From: Thioclava pacifica DSM 10166
Lineage (GTDB): Bacteria; Pseudomonadota; Alphaproteobacteria; Rhodobacterales; Rhodobacteraceae
Reading direction: 5' to 3'
Assembly (NCBI RefSeq): GCF_000714535.1
Contig: NZ_AUND01000003.1
Location: 1 to 64,000, forward strand
DNA: 64,000 nt
Positions within the stretch are counted from its first letter, which is position 1. Each line of letters starts with the position of its first letter. The translations under genes were made by a program, and so were the position numbers. Positions 32,348 through 41,788 of this stretch are shown in pieces. A model generated the notes under the pieces. It saw nothing but the letters and a program-made list of their open reading frames with translations, had not been told where the DNA came from and made no database searches.

Positions 32348-32388
32348 GACGGGCGCCGGAAGCCACTCTCCCGATCTCACTTCCCGTC
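32348..32388 (-). promoter_or_regulatory. Structured 5' leader, family 1, copy 1
   Basis: Minus strand: GACGGG (32388-32383) pairs with CCCGTC (32353-32348). The core GGGAGAGTGGCTTCC (32372-32358) folds as GGGAG-AGUGG-CUUCC with one G-U. The stem ends 14 nt before the ATG of the ParB-like gene, beside the ribosome site GGAGA. It is the same arrangement as at 22799 and 24678, although the three proteins are unrelated. Confidence 0.7.
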
Positions 32389-32439
32389 ACCCCTTTCACA
32401 GCCCATCTCTACCTCTCGACATGTCCACCGCGGTGGACA

Positions 32440-33495
32440 TCACGCAGTTGCTGCCCCAGAACGAGAAAGCCTCTCCAACAACAGTGATGGGTTGAAGTCA
32501 GTTTCTCTGCGACCGAGCGTGATGCTGTGGAAATACGCTCCAAAGTCTCGGATGCGATTGCTCATCTGGAGAATTATGAAGATGGCGCATGATGCTTTTT
32601 GAGAGCCTATCTTCTTAGCAGCCTTTTCGAAGGTGCTTTCGTGGATTCCCATCATTGGAGCGAGCGTTCTCGCGTGGCTTTCGACATCGTGCCAGTTGCT
32701 AAGTGAGTTCGTTGCGAACGATGTAGCCTGGTCACAAACGGTTGTGAGCGTTTGCAGGGGAGGTGTTTGGCTGTTGGTTCCGCTTTCTAAATCTTTTTGT
32801 TCTTTTTTAGACTTAGAATGGTGGCGGACAGTTTGCCCGTCATTGGCGGGCAGTTTCATTGTTTCTGGTGCGTCCACCGCGGTGGACATCTGTTTGCATT
32901 GAGCCTCCAGTTCGCCGAGCAAAGTACGATACTCCGCGATCGAGAGCTTCCTCCGAAGAACTCGGCGTACCTGATGAGTGAGTTCGTTCTCGGGGTCAGC
33001 TTCGTCGATCTGAGCAAGTTTGGTTAGGATTTGCTTTCGCAGAAACACGCGATCCCGACGAGCGTTTTCCATCGCTTGGGCTGTCGCAAGTAGTTCGCCG
33101 GCACGCGCGAGCAACGGAGCCAGCGACAACCCATAGCTAATGGACTGACCTTCGGAGGACTTCACTCGGTATCTCTTGCGATTTGGGCTGTCGTGGCGCT
33201 TCATGAAACCGAGTTCAACAAAGCGATCGATGTGCCTACGGAGGGTTCGTTCATCGATCCCGCCAACTCGACGGCAGATTTCGTTGTTGGAAGCGAAGAC
33301 TATGTCTCCATGCCCAGGCTTGAGAAAGCTCAGCATCGCTTGGAGCGTTTGAACATGTCCTGGACGGAGACCGAACAGGCTGCGAGTATCTCTGAGCGCG
33401 CGGAAGACTGCCCAGATGTCGGTTTCAGGTGTTGACGTGGCGGGGGTGCCCTTGCCGACGCCAAAGGTCTGAACGGAAAGCTTTGTGAATGCCAT
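32440..33495 (-). CDS. repC: Replication initiator RepC
   Basis: RepC binds the origin inside its own gene and starts plasmid replication. The 351-aa protein has the family's N-terminal winged-helix region (WAVFRALRDTRSLFGLRPGH; GDIVFASNNEICRRVGGIDE; RTLRRHIDRFVELGFMKRHD) and a C-terminal domain with HARTLAPMMGIHESTFEKA and GAYFHSITLGRR. The start at 33495 (MAFTKLSV) is the usual RepC start. It is slightly shorter than many RepCs (about 400 aa) but complete. It lies 240 bp after repB, the normal spacing when a counter-transcribed RNA is encoded between them. Confidence 0.92.
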   Translation of the reverse strand: MAFTKLSVQTFGVGKGTPATSTPETDIWAVFRALRDTRSLFGLRPGHVQTLQAMLSFLKPGHGDIVFASNNEICRRVGGIDERTLRRHIDRFVELGFMKRHDSPNRKRYRVKSSEGQSISYGLSLAPLLARAGELLATAQAMENARRDRVFLRKQILTKLAQIDEADPENELTHQVRRVLRRKLSIAEYRTLLGELEAQCKQMSTAVDAPETMKLPANDGQTVRHHSKSKKEQKDLESGTNSQTPPLQTLTTVCDQATSFATNSLSNWHDVESHARTLAPMMGIHESTFEKAAKKIGSQKASCAIFIILQMSNRIRDFGAYFHSITLGRRETDFNPSLLLERLSRSGAATA

Positions 33496-33735
33496 GTTTG
33501 TTGAACGACGACCGTTGCGGCCCACAACTTCCCCGGCTCTTCCCGCTGTTTTTGGCGAGAAAAGGCAACAAAAAGACGTCCACCGAATCGGTGACTCTTG
33601 ACCGGTATGTCGGAGATTGCTACATCACAGGTGCTAATCAGATGATGAGGGCTCTCCGGGGGAAACCTTGGGGGGCTCTTTTCTTTTTGGTCTTCGCCTT
33701 TCTCCTCTGCTCGTGTTTTTGGTTATGACCGGGGA
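33496..33735 (+). ncRNA. repB-repC gap with predicted antisense RNA
   Basis: On the plus strand TTGACC (33598-33603) and TACATC (33621-33626) are 17 bp apart, a good promoter pointing against repC, as for ctRNA in other repABC operons. On the minus (repC mRNA) strand TCACCGA/TCGGTG (about 33595-33580) is a stem followed by GACGTCTTTTTG, the expected attenuator that ctRNA would favour. The RNA's 3' end is not clear; a U-rich run TCTTTTCTTTTT lies at about 33677-33688. A near-palindrome GTTGCGGCCCACAAC (33514-33528) could be a partition site. Confidence 0.55.
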
Positions 33736-34704
33736 TCAGCTCCCCGAGCCTCTCTCATTCTGCCATTGTTCAAAAAGCTGTCGCAGCGTGGTTTCCGCGC
33801 GCTCTTCGAGCCATTGGCCGAATTCCGGGTTGTCTTTGCGGGTGATCTTGATAGCGATCGACTTGCCATCGACTGAAAGTGTGCCGACAGGGCTACCACT
33901 ATTGTCCTTTACCACGGTCGTTTGGCCACGGGCGCTTTGGTCGGCTGCGCCACGCGCCTTGCTGGAGCAAGCAACATAGACGGCTTGAAACTTGTCCGAG
34001 CTTGGAGTGGTGTCAGGCAGAGAGGCAAGTGTCTCACGCGCAATGTCGACAAGCGGAACCTTCTCTGAAAGTGCAGCAAGATCACCCCATTGGCGTCGAC
34101 CTACGCCATGAGCCGGGCCGATAAGCCGGACAAGTTCGTCAGGCAGCTGCTCGATGACTACACGATGGTTCGACACACCTTGCCGGGTGAGGCCTAGGGC
34201 GTCCTGAATGACGCCAGGCTTGTAACCGGCCTCCTGCATCTCTTTGATAAAAATAGATTTTTCAATGAAGGACGGATCCAGCCGCAGGTTGTTTTCCTGA
34301 CCTTGCGCGATCAGAGAAGCATCATCATCGAGCGTTCGAACGATCGCTTTGACGGTTCCACCAACTCTTCGAATGGCTGCAAGTCTGCGACGCCCGTAGA
34401 TGATGCGGTATCGATCCGGTTGGTCAGAGGGGCGAACCATGATCGGCACTTGCTGACCATGCTTGCGAATGCTTTCGGCGAGATCTTCAATGCTACTATC
34501 TTCCAGGATCAGGCGATCCCGGAGGCCATCCATATCGATCCGGTCGGGTTCGATATCTCGGATTGAGTTGGCAGTGATTTCCCGGAGAGAGTCCCGCAAT
34601 CCGCCAACCGAGCCAGGTAGCTTCGAGGATTTGACCGGGGCAGGGGAGGGGGCTGCCGACTCTTTCTCGTCTTTCGGTGGCTGGTTGAAGATATTTCGAG
34701 CCAT
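33736..34704 (-). CDS. repB: Plasmid partition protein RepB
   Basis: The ParB-family protein has 322 aa. It has the box-I region LRDRLILEDSSIEDLAESIR then KHGQQVPIMV, followed by YGRRRLAAIRRVGG, AQGQENNLRLDPSFIEKSIF and an HTH (YKPGVIQDALGLTRQGVSNH). It binds the centromere-like parS sites and acts with RepA. Its start overlaps the repA stop by one base (TGATG), which couples translation. RepB proteins also help RepA repress the operon. Confidence 0.93.
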   Translation of the reverse strand: MARNIFNQPPKDEKESAAPSPAPVKSSKLPGSVGGLRDSLREITANSIRDIEPDRIDMDGLRDRLILEDSSIEDLAESIRKHGQQVPIMVRPSDQPDRYRIIYGRRRLAAIRRVGGTVKAIVRTLDDDASLIAQGQENNLRLDPSFIEKSIFIKEMQEAGYKPGVIQDALGLTRQGVSNHRVVIEQLPDELVRLIGPAHGVGRRQWGDLAALSEKVPLVDIARETLASLPDTTPSSDKFQAVYVACSSKARGAADQSARGQTTVVKDNSGSPVGTLSVDGKSIAIKITRKDNPEFGQWLEERAETTLRQLFEQWQNERGSGS

Positions 34705-35903
34705 CAGCGGCGCCCCCATGCCATTTGGATTGTCTGCTCCAGCTCATCGGCAACGCTGTTCACGCTGGTCAAAGCCCGATCAATGGTCTTCCGAATGAGC
34801 TGGCTCGGGTCTACCTCATAGATGGTTTGCTGAGTCATGCCGGCGTCAGAAATGGCTGTCGACTTCAGCATCGGTTCAGTCATGACTTGGCCCGCAAGGA
34901 TTGAACGTAGGTACCCGGCCATTTGCGTTTGTGGTCCGTCCGACGGCTCGTAGCGTGTGATCAGGAACTTTACGAAGTCCCAAGTGACATGTCGTCCAAT
35001 CGCCTCTTCGACGGCTTTGACCGTTTCCGAAGCGAGTTTGAGGAACTGGCTCATCGAAGCGATGTCGAGCATGCCGGGGACGACCGTCACAAGTAAGCCC
35101 GTGGACGCTGCCAATGCTGTCAATGTCAGGAAGCCCAACTGCGGAGGGCAATCGATCAGCACGATGTCATAGTCTGAGTCGACTTCCTCTAGCGCCAGAG
35201 CAAGACGCTCTGCAAAAATCGGCTGAACCCTGCGCGCAAGGGCATTCGCTGTCTCGGTTTCGTACTCGGACAACATCAAGCCAGCCGGGACCATGTCGAG
35301 CTTGTGGAAGTATGTTTTCTGGATGACCTCCGAGAGCGGAACCTGATCATCGTATCTCAATGCGTCGTAGATTGTGCCGCCTTCGGCGAATTCGAGCTCA
35401 GGCCGGAAGCCGAAAAATGTCGTCAAACTGGCCTGCGGGTCGAGGTCCAGCACAAGCACGCGGTAGCCACGCAGGGCATACCTGTGTGCCAAATGGATTG
35501 TCGCTGTTGTCTTCGAGCTGCCGCCTTTGAAATTCACGACCGAAATGACCTGAAGACGGTCACCGTCTCGGCGGCCAGGTCTGTACGCGTCAGCATTTTT
35601 GCCTGTCCGCGCCAAAATGTTGCGGAGGTCGTCGACTTCTTCGGCCGTGTAGAACCTATGACCGCGACCGTCAGTGTGAACTTCTGGGAAGCTGCCATCT
35701 TTGTGGCGGTTGCGCAGGTTCGACGTACTAACGCGCAGCAACTCGGCGACCTCGGTCGAGCTGAAGCGGCGCAAGGACTTGCGTTCTTCTGGCTCGAACG
35801 CAACTTTCATCTGCCGGTCAAGCGACTCAGCAAGACTGTCTGCAAATGCTCCGATGTCGGAAGAGCCTATGCCTTGCGCGTAGCCCGTATTTCGATCATC
35901 CAT
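34704..35903 (-). CDS. repA: Plasmid partition ATPase RepA
   Basis: The ParA-family protein has 399 aa. An N-terminal HTH (FSSTEVAELLRVSTSNLRNR, about 50-69) is followed by the ATPase core with deviant Walker A NFKGGSSKTTATIHLAHR (about 128-145), VLVLDLDPQASLTTFFGF and IVLIDCPPQLGFLTLTAL. RepA segregates the plasmid and represses the repABC operon with RepB. The start at 35903 is the conserved MDDRNTG. The upstream region carries TCTGACG repeats and a DnaA box. Confidence 0.94.
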   Translation of the reverse strand: MDDRNTGYAQGIGSSDIGAFADSLAESLDRQMKVAFEPEERKSLRRFSSTEVAELLRVSTSNLRNRHKDGSFPEVHTDGRGHRFYTAEEVDDLRNILARTGKNADAYRPGRRDGDRLQVISVVNFKGGSSKTTATIHLAHRYALRGYRVLVLDLDPQASLTTFFGFRPELEFAEGGTIYDALRYDDQVPLSEVIQKTYFHKLDMVPAGLMLSEYETETANALARRVQPIFAERLALALEEVDSDYDIVLIDCPPQLGFLTLTALAASTGLLVTVVPGMLDIASMSQFLKLASETVKAVEEAIGRHVTWDFVKFLITRYEPSDGPQTQMAGYLRSILAGQVMTEPMLKSTAISDAGMTQQTIYEVDPSQLIRKTIDRALTSVNSVADELEQTIQMAWGRR

Positions 35904-35944
35904 GTTCTGCCGCCTCTCATGGCCTTTGCTGAGGCTCTTTGTCG

Positions 35945-35987
35945 TTCTGACGGTCGAAGCCACGTCTGACGCGTTTTGCCGTCAGAA
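35945..35987. repeat. Three TCTGACG repeats upstream of repA
   Basis: TTCTGACGG (35945-35953) and CCGTCAGAA (35979-35987) are perfect 9-bp inverted arms. A third TCTGACG lies between them at 35965-35971. They sit 42-84 bp upstream of the repA start, where RepA/RepB operators are expected. Confidence 0.65.
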
Positions 35988-36043
35988 TGGAGATGCCACG
36001 AACATCTGAGTCCGGCAAGAAGAATCTAGATGTAGTGGAAAAG

Positions 36044-36052
36044 TTATCCACA
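36044..36052 (+). promoter_or_regulatory. DnaA box TTATCCACA
   Basis: This is an exact match to the consensus DnaA box, about 140 bp upstream of repA. In repABC plasmids the origin is usually inside repC, so this site may regulate the operon rather than mark the origin. Confidence 0.55.
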
Positions 36053-36269
36053 GCACCAATTTGGTCGCGCGGGGCTTACGCTAGATAACGCATTGATTAC
36101 CAACGATAAAAACCGTGTCTGGCGAAGCTGACACCCTTCGAGATATTTTCTGCTCGCGCGAACTAACCCCAAGGCATTGTTGGATATTTACGTGGTTTTC
36201 GTCCAATTGAGGCGATGATTCTGGAAGAATTGGGCCGAGCGAACAGGGTGGTTTGCCGACCATTAGCGC

Positions 36270-37151
36270 CTACAAAAGGCCGAGGCGCTCTGCACGCTCC
36301 AGCAGCATTCTGACTGAGGAAGGCTGCCAGCTGGTTCGACCGCGAGGGGTGCGCTCACGCATGGATTCGAGTCGGTCGCAGATTGCCTGCAAGGTGATCT
36401 CGGGGTCAGCACCTTTGATTGCGGCGACAATCGCAGGCAGGCGATCGTCGGTTTCGCGACGTCCAGCGCGTCCAAGCACTTCAGCGGGCAGGAATCCGTC
36501 CGCCACGTATGCCTTCACGGCGCGGAGCAGGCGGCTTTGCGTCCAGCGCCGATCATGGGGCAGGGGGCCATTGATGATCCGCAGGACGTCTTCCCAAGCC
36601 ATATCGGGGCGCAAACGGCGCACATGGGGCACCCAATCCTGCGCAGTTTCGTTCAAGCGCTCCATGTAGCCGTCCTGTCGCGCCAGCCGCACCTTGCGCA
36701 GCGCTTCAGGGTCCTTGGCGCGAAGACCTGGGTTGCCGCCGACGCGGCCCTTTGAGCGTGCCGAGGCAAGTCCGGCTTTGGTACGCTCGCGGATCAGAGC
36801 GCGTTCGAACTCAGCCGCAGCGCCCAGAACCTGCAACGTGAACTTGCCCTGGGGCGAGGCAGTGTCAATCGGGTCCTGGAGCGAGCGGAAGAACGCCCCC
36901 TTGCCCTCCAGTTTTTCGATCACCTCAAGTAGGTGCGACAAAGACCGCGCAAGCCGGTCGATCCGCACGACGACCAGCGTGTCGCCCTTACCAATCCGCT
37001 CCAGCACACGTGCAAGCACGGGCCGCGCGCGATTGCCGCCCGAGGCGTGCTCTTCAAAGATCTCGGCGCATCCCGCAGACTGCAGTGCCTCAGACTGGGG
37101 CAGGGGGGTCTGATCCTCGGTGGAGACGCGCGCATAGCCAATCAGGGGCAT
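36270..37151 (-). CDS. Serine resolvase/recombinase
   Basis: The 293-aa protein begins IGYARVSTEDQTPLPQSEAL with catalytic Ser at residue 10, followed by LVVVRIDRLARSLSHLLEVI (the conserved RxDRLxRS) and EFERALIRERTKAGLASARS (E helix). The catalytic domain is full. The C-terminal region is longer than in small resolvases and contains a second helical domain (MAWEDVLRIINGPLPHDRRW), which is common in plasmid-borne recombinases. Its probable task is resolving plasmid multimers, helped by the res-like site just upstream. Confidence 0.88.
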   Translation of the reverse strand: MPLIGYARVSTEDQTPLPQSEALQSAGCAEIFEEHASGGNRARPVLARVLERIGKGDTLVVVRIDRLARSLSHLLEVIEKLEGKGAFFRSLQDPIDTASPQGKFTLQVLGAAAEFERALIRERTKAGLASARSKGRVGGNPGLRAKDPEALRKVRLARQDGYMERLNETAQDWVPHVRRLRPDMAWEDVLRIINGPLPHDRRWTQSRLLRAVKAYVADGFLPAEVLGRAGRRETDDRLPAIVAAIKGADPEITLQAICDRLESMRERTPRGRTSWQPSSVRMLLERAERLGLL

Positions 37152-37160
37152 GAAACCGGG

Positions 37161-37206
37161 CCGTTTGCAATTTAATATATCGCTAATAAACGACCGTTTG
37201 CAAACG
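37161..37206. other. Candidate resolution (res) site
   Basis: CCGTTTGCAA occurs twice (37161-37170, 37194-37203), 33 bp apart, separated by AT-rich DNA. The second copy extends to the palindrome CGTTTGCAAACG (37195-37206). It lies directly upstream of the resolvase gene, where resolvases have their binding sites and repress themselves. Confidence 0.55.
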
Positions 37207-37377
37207 AATGCAAGTAGGTGCTCTCTCGTCGTGCTCGTCCAAAATCCCTTGGTTTCCTTGCGCTGAGCGCGATCTGAGAGGTTTCACCGGCCGTTGCGCG
37301 CGCATACTATATAAAGAGCGAAGGCACCCGCCACAAAATCACTTGGGTAATGTGCAAAAGAACAGTATTTTGCACAT

Positions 37378-38445
37378 ATGAAGACCCAAGCATCTGTTTT
37401 GACTGATGATTTCAATGACCCCCTCATTACCATCGAGGAGGATGAAGCCGCTCACGAAGAGGATCTCTGGTTTCTGCCGGGACCACTCGAAGAAGAACCG
37501 GATGATTTGCCTCCCGGGCCACGGGCGGAACCGCCCGACACTGCTGTCATCGAAGACTGGGCAAAGGCAGAGGGCGTTCACGCTGCGCGACTGGCACGGG
37601 TCGCTGGACGCCTGGGTGCTCTGGATGACCGGCTGCTGCGTGGCCCGGAAGGCTGGCGGCATCGCCTCGCTCTTATCGAGGCAGCGGACCTTAGCTGGTT
37701 CGCGGGGGATCGGGTGAGTTCTGATCGTCTGGCGCTTTGGATATCGATGCGGCTGTCAGGTGCACAGGATGACCCAAATGCCCTGGCAAGAGTAGGATGG
37801 GCTGTTCGGCGCCTGACAGGCGGTCCCGGACCGAAGGCTGACTTGGCCGCCTTCCTGGATCGCCGCGATCCCGAGAACATTGAAGGCAGCGCTGAATGTT
37901 TCGAAGATCGCGCGGGCGGATGGCTGGACGTAATGGCAGCCGCAGCCGATCTCCACCCGATCACGCGTGCTTGCATGGGCTTTCATCTCTGGAGCCTGGC
38001 TGGCCTCGGACAGCACGGCGACCAGATCGAAGCCGCCGTCACCGCGTCCAGGATCGCGGCCAGCGACGGAAGCGGCGCCATCTTTGCACCGCTCGCCATG
38101 GGCGGGGCAGGGGGGCTGCGTGTTTCGGGCTTGCCGCCCGAACGTTTGGCCCGCTGGCTGGATGGGATGAACAGCGCAATTCTGAAGGCGATGCGAACAC
38201 TTGACGATGTCGAAACTTGGACGGGTCGGGCAGAAAACGTCATGGCGCACTTGTCTGGCCGCACGCCGGTCGCCTTGCGAACGGCATTTTGTCAGTGGCC
38301 CATGGTTTCCGCTCCAATGGCTGAGGCGTTGACCGGCGCCAGTCGCGCTGCCGTTCAACGCAATCTGGCGTGGATGGAGGCAAGCGGCTTGATCTGCGAG
38401 GTAACGGGGCAGGGGCGATATCGCATGTGGAAGACGGCCGTCTGA
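37378..38445 (+). CDS. Plasmid protein with C-terminal winged helix (355 aa)
   Basis: An acidic, proline-rich head (EEDEAAHEEDLWFLPGPLEE) is followed by a helical body (ALDDRLLRGPEGWRHRLALI; RLALWISMRLSGAQDDP) and a winged-helix end (MAEALTGASRAAVQRNLAWM then EASGLICEVTGQGRYRMWK). It weakly resembles the DUF1403/DUF1612 proteins often found beside repABC, but I am not sure of the family. The wHTH suggests a transcription factor or plasmid-maintenance regulator. It is divergent from the resolvase, with about 220 bp between them that hold the res-like site. Confidence 0.65.
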   Translation: MKTQASVLTDDFNDPLITIEEDEAAHEEDLWFLPGPLEEEPDDLPPGPRAEPPDTAVIEDWAKAEGVHAARLARVAGRLGALDDRLLRGPEGWRHRLALIEAADLSWFAGDRVSSDRLALWISMRLSGAQDDPNALARVGWAVRRLTGGPGPKADLAAFLDRRDPENIEGSAECFEDRAGGWLDVMAAAADLHPITRACMGFHLWSLAGLGQHGDQIEAAVTASRIAASDGSGAIFAPLAMGGAGGLRVSGLPPERLARWLDGMNSAILKAMRTLDDVETWTGRAENVMAHLSGRTPVALRTAFCQWPMVSAPMAEALTGASRAAVQRNLAWMEASGLICEVTGQGRYRMWKTAV

Positions 38446-38544
38446 CGGGGTGTCCAGTGATGACCGAAGGCGATTGACTACGTGGCTAGGCGCCGTGTGA
38501 GCACGAAACAGCCGCAGCCGGATCCTTTGGCTGCGGCTTTCCGG

Positions 38545-38952
38545 TCAGCTGGCGGTTTCCTCCGTCAGGTCATCCAACGTCCAGCCGAACACTTCGGCAT
38601 CGGATGACGGCATAGAAAACTCAAACCCGGCTGTTGTCGGGGCGAGTTCCTCGGAGACAGCAGAATTGCTGTCCGCCGTGCCCGCGCGGACATCGGCAAA
38701 ATAAAGCGTCTCAAAGAGCCGGACGACCCGATTCAACTTGTTCTCTGCGGGAGCACGGCCGCTCATCAGCAGCGGATCGATGCTCAGGGTGCCGTCTGCG
38801 CCGGACATGCCGATCACGCTGCCATCTTCCGTGGTGAGCGTCACGCAAGTGCGTTCGACGGCCTCCACCTCCATCAGGCGCGTGTCGAACCATCCGGCGC
38901 GCGAGCTTGGCGGGCCAAGCCACGTCGCGTCTTCATCGCCACGCCGGAGGTG
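38545..38952 (-). pseudogene. C-terminal fragment of a DUF4340-like protein
   Basis: The frame is open from 38952, directly after an in-frame TAA, with no usable start until an ATG at 38874. The sequence DATWLGPPSSRAGWFDTRLM, TCVTLTTEDGSVIGMSGADG and NKLNRVVRLFETLYFADVRA fits the C-terminal half of DUF4340 proteins, which are encoded at the end of GldA/GldG-type ABC transporter operons. An ABC ATPase fragment of that kind ends exactly where this begins, so an internal deletion of the operon is the likely cause. Confidence 0.55.
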
Positions 38953-38954
38953 TT

Positions 38955-39191
38955 AAGCCGCGCCTTTGCTGCCGCAGGGTCGCGCCAGACATCATGACCG
39001 CCGATCCGACCGGTCCCAGCGTCGGGTTCAAGAAACCCGGTGATCATCTTCATCGTGGTGGATTTGCCCGCACCGTTCGAACCGAGAAACCCGACAAGCT
39101 ATCCCCGAGAGACCGACAGGGATACATCGTCAACTGCAGTCATGTCCCCGAAGCGCTTTTTCAGCCCGCGGGCGTCGACAAGCGTCGTCAT
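38955..39191 (-). pseudogene. ABC transporter ATPase, N-terminal fragment with stop
   Basis: Reading from 39191: MTTLVDARGLKKRFGDMTAV, then DDVSLSVSRG and a TAG stop at 39101-39099, and then in the same frame LVGFLGSNGAGKSTTMKMIT (Walker A) and GFLEPDAGTGRIGG, ending at RLNT. Both the internal stop and the loss of everything after about residue 80 make it dead. It resembles the GldA-type ATPase of ABC-2 exporters. Confidence 0.8.
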
Positions 39192-39314
39192 TGAGATTGC
39201 CTCCAGTTCGGGCTGGCGCGCCCGACGAAAGGCCGCGCCAGCGGTTGAGATCAGACCGAACCTTGGAGGTGTTCCTGTGGTGTCTGGGCCGCCTCTGCCG
39301 GACGCTCGCCTGAT

Positions 39315-39340
39315 GTGCCGCGGGCACAGGCCCGCGGCAC
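39315..39340. terminator. Bidirectional-type hairpin after groEL
   Basis: GTGCCGCGGGC (39315-39325) and GCCCGCGGCAC (39330-39340) form an 11-bp stem with a four-base loop. On the plus strand TCTGTTTTGG follows. It lies about 40 bp past the groEL stop and should end the groESL transcript. Confidence 0.6.
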
Positions 39341-39378
39341 TCTGTTTTGGTGGGCGCCCGGATGAAAGCCGGACGGTC

Positions 39379-41040
<1,662 letters not shown>

Positions 41041-41352
41041 TTATGCAGCTTTGGCGATTTCTTTGTCTTCGATGATCCCGAGGATGTCGCTCTCCTTCAT
41101 GATGAGCAGCTCCTCGCCATCGAGGGTGATCTCGGTCCCCGACCACTTGCCGAACAGGATGTGGTCGCCTGCTTTCACCGCCAGTTCGATGTGCTTGCCG
41201 TTTTCGTCACGCGCACCGGGGCCAACGGCGATGACCTCACCGCGGCTCGGTTTTTCCTTGGCAGTGTCGGGGATGATCAGACCGCCCTTGGTCTTCTCGT
41301 CGCTGTCAACGCGGCGCACCAGAACGCGGTCATGCAGAGGCTTAAATGTCAT
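41041..41352 (-). CDS. groES: Co-chaperonin GroES
   Basis: The 103-aa protein starts [20 protein letters not shown] and has the mobile loop [20 protein letters not shown] and the roof [20 protein letters not shown]. The start at 41352 has GGAGGAG upstream. It lies 30 bp before groEL and is the first gene of the operon. The usual CIRCE element (HrcA site) is not present in consensus form; only a GAGTG/CACTC inverted repeat lies upstream. Confidence 0.97.
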   Translation of the reverse strand: MTFKPLHDRVLVRRVDSDEKTKGGLIIPDTAKEKPSRGEVIAVGPGARDENGKHIELAVKAGDHILFGKWSGTEITLDGEELLIMKESDILGIIEDKEIAKAA

Positions 41353-41788
41353 GCACACAGCTCCTCCGTTAGAGTGTCCTTGCTTTTGGCACTCACATCG
41401 ACCGAGCGCCAACGACGCGTATTTCGGCAAATGGTCCGTCGACTTCAAGACCGCCGATGAATTTTTTTATGATTATAAATCAAAGCTTTGCCACACTTCA
41501 TCAGAAAATCAGGTTTTTGGCGCGCCGATACTGCGCCGAAAGGCACAGCGGTCGCCAACATCCGTTCAGCCATGGAAACGGGGAACCTGAACCGGAACTT
41601 CCGGCTTGGGCGGCCGTCTGTCATCCGACCTTGCGCACGGATTTCTCACGGGCTTCTCCGTTTCTTCAGACGGTCAGTCTAGGCTTGTCGCCACCCGCCC
41701 GTCGGATGACTTCACCCGGCACGATACTGCCGGCGCCAGCGCGATGGCCTCGGTGCCGGACAGCTTCGGACTTGGCGTGGCCCGCGGG
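41353..41788. other. groESL upstream region
   Basis: This 436-bp gap lies between groES and the htpG stop. GAGTG (41372-41376) and CACTC (41390-41394) form an inverted repeat next to the groES ribosome site; its arms face the opposite way from CIRCE. Farther up on the minus strand TATAAT occurs in an AT-rich patch (about 41478-41470), the best -10 candidate, with a poor -35. No gene is supported here. Confidence 0.45.

Noticed and set aside
41372-41394. CIRCE element before groES
   Set aside because: The arms read GAGTG...CACTC, opposite to the CIRCE order (GCACTC-N9-GAGTGC), and the spacing is wrong. It is noted only as an inverted repeat.
41420-41450. Heat-shock sigma promoter before groES (CTTGAA ... 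CCATTT)
   Set aside because: The two boxes are only about 9 bp apart, too close for a sigma-32-type promoter.
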